From assembly GCA_003641545.1 (NCBI GenBank), contig QNAU01000007.1:1-13642 (forward strand): 13,642 bases of DNA, in the 5' to 3' direction. The notes below the pieces were generated by a model. It saw only the letters and a list, made by a program, of their open reading frames with translations, made no database searches and was not told the origin of the DNA. The position numbers were made by a program, and so were the translations under genes. Positions 1 to 5,430 of this stretch are shown in pieces (position 1 is the first letter of the stretch; every line of letters starts with the position of its first letter). Source of the DNA: Thermotoga sp. (lineage in GTDB: Bacteria; Thermotogota; Thermotogae; B21-G9).

Positions 1-379
1 CGCCATAGAAAAGATGAGACTCAACGGGGTGGTCGTGATAGTCACGCGGTATTTTGGAGGGATAAAACTCGGCAAGAGAGGATTGATAGAAGCTTACTTC
101 ACGACCGCACTTCGAACACTCGAGAAGGCGAAAAGGATTGAGTATCATCCTTTTCTCATCGTCGAAATCAGGATGAACTACGATGTTTACGATAGATTCA
201 TGAGATACATATCGAACATGAAGGTGAAATTTGACGAGGGTGGATTCTCATACTGTGAGGATGGACTGATGGGGAGGATGAAGATTCTAAAGAATGATTA
301 TGAAGGGATGAAAGAATATTTTGGAGATTCGGTGGAAATGAAGGTGATGAATGCGACCTTCGAAACCTTTGATTCATAG
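1..379 (+). CDS. yigZ: YigZ/IMPACT (UPF0029) family protein, 3' portion
   Basis: The gene is cut by the left edge; the frame is open from base 2 and ends at TAG 377-379, giving about 126 visible residues. The segment RLNGVVVIVTRYFGGIKLG is the signature of the UPF0029/IMPACT N-terminal domain, and it is followed by a C-terminal half of about 75 residues that fits the small ferredoxin-like domain found after it in bacterial YigZ proteins. A complete YigZ is about 200 residues, so roughly the first 70-80 lie outside the window. An ATG at 14 falls inside the conserved domain and is not the start. Eukaryotic IMPACT acts on the GCN2/GCN1 translation-stress pathway; the bacterial role is not firmly established. 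The stop codon overlaps the stop of the convergent trkH gene by three bases, leaving no room for a dedicated terminator. Confidence 0.88.
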   Translation, partial: AIEKMRLNGVVVIVTRYFGGIKLGKRGLIEAYFTTALRTLEKAKRIEYHPFLIVEIRMNYDVYDRFMRYISNMKVKFDEGGFSYCEDGLMGRMKILKNDYEGMKEYFGDSVEMKVMNATFETFDS

Positions 380-1861
380 AACCTTCTTCACATCCCTGAA
401 TATCTTTGCAAGAGCATACAAGACCGCTAAGAATTCCAACCTCCCTAAGAACATTCCGATTGTTTCCACCCATAGCACACCTGTTGGAGCATCAGGTGAT
501 GTTATTCCAACGGAAAGTCCTACAGTGCTCAGCGCGGATGCATATTCGAACATGCTGTCCAACGTACCATAACCATACCCAAGGAGAACAAGAACACCAA
601 CTATGTAAGTTATGAAATACAGGCTGAATATCAGAAGAACTTCCATCACCATCGAGGAATCTATGAACCTCCTGGATTCCCCCTTCCATACGGAATAACT
701 CTTCACAATTCCTTTGGGAAGTATGAAAGATTCAACTTCCATGATGATGATCCTCAGGAAGACGAATATCCTGAACAATTTGAGCCCTCCGGATGTCGAA
801 TCCATACCACCACCGAATATCATGAGCAATATTAGTAACATCATGGGAAAGGCGGGCCAGTTGTTGAAAGAAACTGTTGAAAAACCCGTTCCCGTCAGGG
901 CAGATATGGCTTGAAACAGCGAATGCCTCACGTTTTCAGGCGGTGATTTGAAGACCACGCCGGAGGTTTTCAGCATTATGAGAGGAGTGAAGATGGATAT
1001 TATGGTGAAAAACAACCACGGTTCGGGATTACGAATGAATGCCCTGAAATTGCCCTTCCAAATTGTGAAATGGACCCCAAAGCCCGTCGTTCCGAGTATC
1101 ATCAGAATCATCGTTATACATTCTATCCGCAGGTTCCCAAACTCACCTATGCTTCCCGCTTTCGTTGAAAAACCACCGGTCGCGAGGGCAGTCAAAGAAT
1201 GGTTGAACGCGTCGAAAAAACTCATCCCTGCCAGTTTGTAGGCAACTATACCTGCGATTGCGTAGGTTACGTATATGATCATGATCATCTTCGCCGTTTT
1301 CTTCACATTCGGAAGGAGATCATCCGTTCTACCCTCCGCTCGGTAAAATCCAAGTCCCATTGGACCTATTATCGATGAACAAACGATTATGGCGAATCCA
1401 GCCCCACCAAAATACTGCATCAAACTTCTCCAAACGAGTAGGAGTTTCGATATCTTCGTCACATCCACGACGGTTAATCCGGTCGTCGTCCAACCGCTGG
1501 TCGCCTCGAAAACTGCCTGTGTGAAATTCAGAGTTTTCGAAAATATGAACGGTAGGGAGGAAAATATTATGTTTCCAGACCATATCATCAGAACGGTTAT
1601 CACACCATCTTGGACGGTCAGAACCGGGTTAACTTCCGATCTGGAAAATATCCTGAACATCAATCCCACCATGAAAGATATCAGCGCAGATTCAAAAAAA
1701 TAAGTGGAATTTTTCCATTCCTCTGGAAAGAAAAAGCAAAACAGAACGGGTATCAGCAGTATGAACGAGAAAGCCATGAATATGATACCAGAATAACCCA
1801 AAACCCTCAAATATCTGTGCTTTATGAGACTTCTGTAATCCCCCATCTGCGTTTGTATCAT
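374..1861 (-). CDS. trkH: TrkH/KtrB-type potassium uptake channel subunit
   Basis: This 495-residue integral membrane protein is the K+-translocating subunit of a Trk/Ktr-type system. Four pore-loop repeats are visible, each with the selectivity-filter glycine: TTTGL (about 125-129), ATGGFS (227-232), TGTGF (323-327) and STVGL (445-449). The intramembrane gating loop region GGGMDSTSGGLKLFR (about 350-364) is also present, and length and hydrophobic pattern fit the family. The ATG at 1861 is preceded by a G-rich stretch (GGTTGGGGAC) acting as a modest ribosome site; Met6 (1846) is a possible alternative with no clear site. It is the last gene of the minus-strand operon, 15 bases after the full-length RCK gene, whose product should form the cytosolic gating ring beneath it. 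Its stop overlaps the end of the convergent yigZ. Ion preference (K+ or Na+) and coupling cannot be fixed from sequence. Confidence 0.95.
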   Translation of the reverse strand: MIQTQMGDYRSLIKHRYLRVLGYSGIIFMAFSFILLIPVLFCFFFPEEWKNSTYFFESALISFMVGLMFRIFSRSEVNPVLTVQDGVITVLMIWSGNIIFSSLPFIFSKTLNFTQAVFEATSGWTTTGLTVVDVTKISKLLLVWRSLMQYFGGAGFAIIVCSSIIGPMGLGFYRAEGRTDDLLPNVKKTAKMIMIIYVTYAIAGIVAYKLAGMSFFDAFNHSLTALATGGFSTKAGSIGEFGNLRIECITMILMILGTTGFGVHFTIWKGNFRAFIRNPEPWLFFTIISIFTPLIMLKTSGVVFKSPPENVRHSLFQAISALTGTGFSTVSFNNWPAFPMMLLILLMIFGGGMDSTSGGLKLFRIFVFLRIIIMEVESFILPKGIVKSYSVWKGESRRFIDSSMVMEVLLIFSLYFITYIVGVLVLLGYGYGTLDSMFEYASALSTVGLSVGITSPDAPTGVLWVETIGMFLGRLEFLAVLYALAKIFRDVKKVL

Positions 1862-1876
1862 GTCCCCAACCTTTTC

Positions 1877-2539
1877 TCACTCCTCGATTTTGAGAAATTT
1901 CAAAACCTCCGGTTGAACCTCAGCGAGGGATATTATGAGCAATCTGTCCCCTTCTTCAAGAACTGTTCCACCGTGCGGTATGAGGACGTTCCCCTGCCTT
2001 ATTATGCTCCCTATCAACGCTCCCTTCGGAAAACCGACCTCGCCAAGTCTTTTACCTATCATGGGCGAACCTTGTTTGATGTCCACCTCCAATATGGATA
2101 TCTTCCCTTCTTCCACCGGTATGAGATTTATTATATCCTCGAGTGATATTTTCTGTTCCACCATGGATGCGAGGATCTCGGTGGTGCTGATCGAGTAAAC
2201 GAATCCCAATTTCTTGAATATCTCCAAGTTATCCGGATCGTTGACGAGACTGAACACCCTGCCCATGGTGAACATGTTCCGAGCAAGCTGACAAACCATG
2301 AGGTTGTCCTGATCCCTCTGAGTCAACGCGACGAGTATGTCCTCCTTGGTCGGCTCGGCGGATTCCAGAACCCCTATCTTTGTGGGATCACCGTTGACAA
2401 CGGTTAACTTGAGAGTTTTCGATATATCCTCACAGAACTCCCTGTTCTTGCTGACTATGGTTACGTTGTATCCCTTCGAGAGGAGTGATCTCGCGAGATG
2501 ATAAACCAGTTTTCCCTCCCCAACGAGGATCACCTTCAT
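1877..2539 (-). CDS. trkA: TrkA-family K+ uptake regulator, RCK_N plus RCK_C
   Basis: The 220-residue protein has an RCK_N Rossmann domain (about 1-130) followed by an RCK_C (TrkA_C) domain (about 140-216, including IGKRLGEVGF and the LEEGDRLLII segment). Proteins of this type form the octameric ring that gates TrkH/KtrB by binding nucleotides. The nucleotide loop is atypical: GEGKLV (7-12) has Val where the third Gly of GxGxxG is expected, and the end of strand 2 is Ser30 (VTIVSKN) instead of the usual Asp/Glu. ATG 2539 overlaps the TGA of the preceding RCK_N gene by four bases (ATGA), which indicates translational coupling; GGAAG and AAAGG stretches lie just upstream. From memory, T. maritima TM1088A/TM1088B is an equivalent pair (short RCK_N plus full RCK) that co-assembles; this gene corresponds to the B type. 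Confidence 0.92.
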   Translation of the reverse strand: MKVILVGEGKLVYHLARSLLSKGYNVTIVSKNREFCEDISKTLKLTVVNGDPTKIGVLESAEPTKEDILVALTQRDQDNLMVCQLARNMFTMGRVFSLVNDPDNLEIFKKLGFVYSISTTEILASMVEQKISLEDIINLIPVEEGKISILEVDIKQGSPMIGKRLGEVGFPKGALIGSIIRQGNVLIPHGGTVLEEGDRLLIISLAEVQPEVLKFLKIEE

Positions 2540-2976
2540 ACCTTTCGCTTCCTTTCTGCATCCTCTCCGAGGAAGAAACTGAGGATGAACTGCACCGTCA
2601 ATATAACGGGTGATACCACCAGAACACCCGCCTCCTCGAACAGTTTGAGGTTCGATGGATCGTTGACACGCGCCAAAACCATCGGAACGTTGTATATCTT
2701 CTTCGCAACCTGCGTGACCATGAAATTGGTGTTGTCATCGTCGGTCAACGCTAAGAAAGCATCCGCATTTTTCAACTTTGCCATCTTGAGATTCTCTATC
2801 TCCGCAACATCTCCCCTTATCTTGAATCCAGAGTATTCCCAAGGAAGGTTGTTGAAGGCTTTCTCATCACGATCGATCACGACAACACTGTGTCCCATAC
2901 TCGAGAGATGCCCGGCGATTCTTCCACCCACCGCTCCACAGCCTGCTATGACCACGTACAGAGTTTTTTCCTTCAA
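2536..2976 (-). CDS. TrkA-family RCK_N-only subunit
   Basis: This 146-residue protein consists of one RCK_N/TrkA_N Rossmann domain with a short charged tail and no RCK_C domain. The nucleotide motif is complete: GCGAVG (12-17) and an acidic residue at the end of strand 2 (Asp35 in VVVIDRDEK), so NAD(H) or adenine-nucleotide binding is expected. ALTDDD (76-81) and ARVNDPSNLKLFEEAG (102-117) are typical of the family. The start is TTG at 2976, overlapping the stop of the response-regulator gene (TTGA), with an AAAGGAGAG ribosome site about 9 bases upstream; there is no in-frame ATG nearby. It overlaps the next gene, a full-length RCK protein, by four bases. Tight coupling of the two suggests a mixed gating ring made in fixed ratio, as described for the TM1088A/TM1088B pair of T. 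maritima. Confidence 0.9.
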   Translation of the reverse strand: MKEKTLYVVIAGCGAVGGRIAGHLSSMGHSVVVIDRDEKAFNNLPWEYSGFKIRGDVAEIENLKMAKLKNADAFLALTDDDNTNFMVTQVAKKIYNVPMVLARVNDPSNLKLFEEAGVLVVSPVILTVQFILSFFLGEDAERKRKV

Positions 2977-3647
2977 GACTGATTTCTCTCCTTTCTTTCG
3001 TTTGATGACTTCGATGATCTCTGAATTTGCCCGAGTTTTCTCTTGGCAGGTTCATAGGATGGATCGAGACTGAGAGACGCGTTCAAATGTTTAATAGCTT
3101 CTTCTAATTTCCCTTCTTTTTCATTCACCAGAGAATACAAAAAATGGGGAATGGGTGAAGATGGTTTGAGGCGGAATAATTCTAAAACCATGTTTCTCGC
3201 CCTCTTGATATCTCCAACTGTCAAAGCTTCCTTGATCCTTTTCTCCATATCTTGGATGTTCGATTCTTCATCTTCCTTTTCCTTGAGTATCTCCTCCACA
3301 ACCTTCGTCACTTCCTCCTGCGTGAAAGGTTTGGTTATTATATCTTTTGCCCCAAGTTTCATCGCTTTCACCGCCTCTTCAACACTCCCGTAGGTTGTCA
3401 TCATTATCACAGGTATGGGATTCTCTCCTTTTTTCATTCTCTCGAGCAATTCTATACCGTTCACCACGGGCATATCGAGATCGAGAAAAACGAGATCGTA
3501 TTTGTTCTTTTTGAGTAGATCCAAAGCTTCTTCAGCGTTCGAAGCGGTATCAACGTCGAATTCACCCTCAAAAACCTTTTTGACCATTGTTCGCACATTC
3601 TTTTCATCATCGACGACTAGTATTCGCGATTTCTCCAAAATTCTCAT
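2973..3647 (-). CDS. Response regulator receiver domain with TPR-like C-terminus
   Basis: The 224-residue protein starts with a CheY-like receiver (about 6-122): acidic pair D13-D14 in VVDDE, phospho-acceptor Asp56 in FLDLDMP, Thr84 in MMTTYGS and Lys106 in TKPF, so all catalytic positions are present. A charged linker (about 120-132) leads to helices at 133-208, of which 168-201 (PHFLYSLVNEKEGKLEEAIK onward to LDPSYEPA) matches the TPR consensus. The last 15 residues are polar. There is no DNA-binding, GGDEF or enzymatic output domain, so the output is most likely protein-protein contact. No histidine kinase is encoded in the window. It lies 19 bases after the membrane-protein gene and overlaps the RCK_N gene by TTGA. 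ATG 3647 abuts a GGGGAG; TTG at codon 4 would sit at better spacing from it and is an alternative start. A link to K+ uptake is inferred from context only. Confidence 0.9.
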   Translation of the reverse strand: MRILEKSRILVVDDEKNVRTMVKKVFEGEFDVDTASNAEEALDLLKKNKYDLVFLDLDMPVVNGIELLERMKKGENPIPVIMMTTYGSVEEAVKAMKLGAKDIITKPFTQEEVTKVVEEILKEKEDEESNIQDMEKRIKEALTVGDIKRARNMVLELFRLKPSSPIPHFLYSLVNEKEGKLEEAIKHLNASLSLDPSYEPAKRKLGQIQRSSKSSNERKERNQS

Positions 3648-3652
3648 CTCCC

Positions 3653-3671
3653 CATGATCGAAGGGATCATG
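3653..3671 (-). repeat. Short perfect inverted repeat before the response-regulator start
   Basis: CATGATC (3653-3659) and GATCATG (3665-3671) form a perfect 7-bp stem with a 5-base loop. It spans the stop codon of the membrane-protein gene and ends against the GGGGAG ribosome site of the response-regulator gene. It could tune translation of that gene or occur by chance; a 7-bp stem with four A-T pairs would be weak at high temperature, and no T-tract follows it, so it is not a typical terminator. Confidence 0.35.
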
Positions 3672-4290
3672 AAAATTTCACACAGGCATAAGATGCCCAC
3701 AATGTGAAGAGAAATCCGGATACAGCGGTTCCTATGTATGGGATCAAACCTATCAGAAGGGTTATCACGTATATGACGAGTAAGAACCAGAAATTCCCAT
3801 CCTGGAATACAAAGTTGGTTGCTTCTTTCATGGAATCTTGAATGTTCAGGTTCTTCTTGACCATTATCGGTATCACAGGTGTCAAGATTACACCGATTAT
3901 CACACCTGGAATCACATACAGGATGAATCCGAGAGCAACGATGACCGAGATCAAAAGTGAAACTATGAGTATGTTCCCAAAATTTGTTGAAATCCTATTC
4001 CAAGAGTCCTTCAAGCTCGTTTCCCTTCCATTCAACAAATCATCGAACATTGCCGAAATCCATGCCAGGATTAGGAAAGATATTATGAAATTCAGTAGCT
4101 CGAAGGTGAACCAGCCGATTTTCGATCCTCCCATACCGAAGTAATAGGGTCTTATTATTACCCTCCTCATCGCTATTTCAAGTAGCAGATTCAATATGAA
4201 CGCGACAGATGGTGGTATTAAAAGATCAACCTTTTTCGACACCATGCTGAACGGGGTCTGTAAAGTATCGGATAAATCTATCCTCGCCAT
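3667..4290 (-). CDS. Uncharacterised integral membrane protein
   Basis: The 207-residue product is strongly hydrophobic, with candidate membrane segments at about 23-40, 60-82, 104-143 (probably two helices around ILYVIPGVIIG) and 165-200 (probably two). An arginine/lysine-containing loop lies at 41-46, and a hydrophilic stretch of about 20 residues at 83-103. The layout, with IPGVIIGVILTPVIPIMV followed by a short amphipathic segment (NLNIQDSMKEA), resembles the DUF4013/DUF975/GPDPase-membrane-domain type of small bacterial membrane proteins, but I cannot assign a family firmly. I chose ATG 4290 (MARIDLSDTL) because a GGGGGGGAG ribosome site ends 3 bases upstream; ATGs at 4332 and 4320 lie in frame but have no ribosome site. 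It is the first gene of the minus-strand operon that continues with the receiver-TPR protein and K+ uptake genes. Function unknown. Confidence 0.8.
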   Translation of the reverse strand: MARIDLSDTLQTPFSMVSKKVDLLIPPSVAFILNLLLEIAMRRVIIRPYYFGMGGSKIGWFTFELLNFIISFLILAWISAMFDDLLNGRETSLKDSWNRISTNFGNILIVSLLISVIVALGFILYVIPGVIIGVILTPVIPIMVKKNLNIQDSMKEATNFVFQDGNFWFLLVIYVITLLIGLIPYIGTAVSGFLFTLWASYACVKFS

Positions 4291-4293
4291 TTT

Positions 4294-4302
4294 CTCCCCC
4301 CC
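4294..4302 (-). promoter_or_regulatory. Ribosome binding site that sets the membrane-protein start
   Basis: On the minus strand seven G residues followed by AG lie three bases before ATG 4290. This is the only purine-rich ribosome site near the 5' end of the reading frame and argues against the in-frame ATGs at 4332 and 4320. Confidence 0.6.
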
Positions 4303-4324
4303 ATTTTTATAATCTTCCATATAT

Positions 4325-4354
4325 GTTATCACACAGATGGAACAATTTCTTCAA
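4325..4354 (-). promoter_or_regulatory. Candidate promoter of the minus-strand K+ operon
   Basis: Read on the minus strand, TTGAAG (4354-4349) and GATAAC (4330-4325) are separated by 18 bases and would start transcription near 4318, about 28 bases before ATG 4290. The -10 match is 4 of 6. The -35 box overlaps that of the opposing promoter almost completely. It is one of several AT-rich possibilities; TATAAA on the same strand closer to the gene is another -10 candidate but would leave a very short leader. Confidence 0.4.
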
Positions 4355-4377
4355 CATCATGTGATTCGTGATATACT
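4350..4377 (+). promoter_or_regulatory. Candidate promoter of the sua5-polA-cheX-atp gene run
   Basis: TTCAAC (4350-4355) and TATACT (4372-4377) are separated by 16 bases, and the sequence before the -10 contains TG (extended -10 type). Transcription would begin near 4384, about 30 bases before GTG 4415. The -10 is good (5 of 6) and the -35 weak (3 of 6). A perfect TATAAT at 4308-4313 also lies on this strand but has no recognisable -35 at the right distance. Confidence 0.5.
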
Positions 4378-4401
4378 CATGTCAGCGATGAGAATTCATT
4401 T

Positions 4402-4407
4402 AGGGGG
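4402..4407 (+). promoter_or_regulatory. Ribosome binding site that sets the Sua5 start
   Basis: AGGGGG lies seven bases before GTG 4415, the best-spaced ribosome site in the region. It favours GTG 4415 over upstream in-frame ATGs (4337, 4379, 4388), most of which lie in or right beside the predicted promoter. Confidence 0.75.
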
Positions 4408-4414
4408 AAAAACT

Positions 4415-5413
4415 GTGAGGATCTTGAAGGTGGATCCTTTGAATCCCGAGGATGATATCTTGAAAATCGCATCAGATATGATAAAGAATGGAAAGATCGT
4501 CGCATTTCCAACGGAGACAGTTTACGGTTTGGGAGCGGATGCGTTCAACCCATCCGCTGTGGAGAAGATCTTTCGAATAAAAAAAAGACCCACAGGAAAT
4601 CCTCTTATAGTACATATCTCCAAGATTGAACACGTAAATGAATTGGTTGAGGATCTGGATATTAGACGGATGAAAGTTCTGGAAAGGTTGTGGCCCGGAC
4701 CTATAACCTTCGTATTGAAGAAAAGATCCAATCTACCGGATATCGTGACGGGAGGATTGAATACCGTGGCGGTTAGAATGCCGAGTCATCCCGTCTCGAT
4801 TGCGTTGATCGACATGACTGGGCCGATCGTTGCTCCGAGTGCCAACTTATCCGGTCGTCCGAGTCCAACGAAGGCACAGCACGTCATCGATGATTTCAAA
4901 GATGAGCTGGATGCGATCGTGGATGGTGGTGAGACCATATTTGGCTTGGAATCGAGCGTGATAGATCTATCGGGAGATCATCCAATTCTCATCAGGCCTG
5001 GACCAATAACGATCGAGAGGTTGAGGAACATATTTCCAGATCTCGTGATCGACGTGGACAAGATTCCGTCCTCATCCTTCGACCATTACATGACAAAAAA
5101 GCCTCTCTATCTGTTCATCGGGACCGTCGAGAAGATTGTAAAATCCATACTGAGTTTCGTTGAGAAAAGAAAGAAAAACTTCGTATTGCTCTGTTCCGAG
5201 GAAACGAAGAACATGTATCCGGATAATTTCAGAAAGGTAATCATGGGGTCGAGGGTGAGGCCCTTTTCGATAGCGAAAAGGATCTTCGATATCATGAGAA
5301 AGGTCGATAAAATGGATGTGGATGAAATCTTGGTCGAAGGTATAGAGGAGAAAGGTATAGGTTTCACGGTGATGGACAGGCTCAGAAGATCAGCGTTGAG
5401 AATCTTTGAATGA
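4415..5413 (+). CDS. ywlC: Threonylcarbamoyl-AMP synthase (Sua5/YwlC/TsaC family)
   Basis: The enzyme makes threonylcarbamoyl-AMP from threonine, bicarbonate and ATP, the first step of t6A37 synthesis on ANN-reading tRNAs. The 332 residues hold a YrdC domain (about 10-200) with FPTETVYGLGADA (31-43), KRPTGNPLIVHI (57-68), RLWPGPITFVL (91-101), PSANLSGRPSPT (141-152), ESSVIDLS (179-186) and IRPGPIT (193-199), followed by a Sua5 C-terminal Rossmann-like domain (about 228-332) ending GIGFTVMDRLRRSALRIF. The linker that covers the active site keeps His224-Tyr225 but lacks the usual PGM(K/R)YRHY-A-P wording. The GTG start at 4415 is chosen for its ribosome site and because the protein then begins at the family's normal N-terminus (VRILKVDP). 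It heads the plus-strand gene run; polA begins 17 bases later. Confidence 0.93.
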   Translation: MRILKVDPLNPEDDILKIASDMIKNGKIVAFPTETVYGLGADAFNPSAVEKIFRIKKRPTGNPLIVHISKIEHVNELVEDLDIRRMKVLERLWPGPITFVLKKRSNLPDIVTGGLNTVAVRMPSHPVSIALIDMTGPIVAPSANLSGRPSPTKAQHVIDDFKDELDAIVDGGETIFGLESSVIDLSGDHPILIRPGPITIERLRNIFPDLVIDVDKIPSSSFDHYMTKKPLYLFIGTVEKIVKSILSFVEKRKKNFVLLCSEETKNMYPDNFRKVIMGSRVRPFSIAKRIFDIMRKVDKMDVDEILVEGIEEKGIGFTVMDRLRRSALRIFE

Positions 5414-5430
5414 ATGAGAAGGTGGAATGA

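Noticed and set aside
1610..2146. A 178-codon plus-strand frame across the trkH/trkA junction
   Set aside because: It is antisense to two confident genes, spans their junction and shows no family resemblance.
4308..4313. Perfect TATAAT on the plus strand as the main promoter of the plus-strand genes
   Set aside because: No acceptable -35 lies 16-18 bases upstream, the region is the ribosome site of the opposing gene, and the leader would exceed 90 bases; the 4350-4377 candidate fits better, though this box is not excluded.
4337..4414. Longer Sua5 N-terminus from ATG 4337
   Set aside because: This stretch holds the predicted promoter, the extra residues match nothing in the family, and GTG 4415 has the best-placed ribosome site.
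4579..4586. Run of eight A residues inside the Sua5 gene as a slippage or frameshift site
   Set aside because: The frame continues correctly on both sides through conserved motifs and no alternative product is apparent; such A runs are common in AT-leaning coding sequence.
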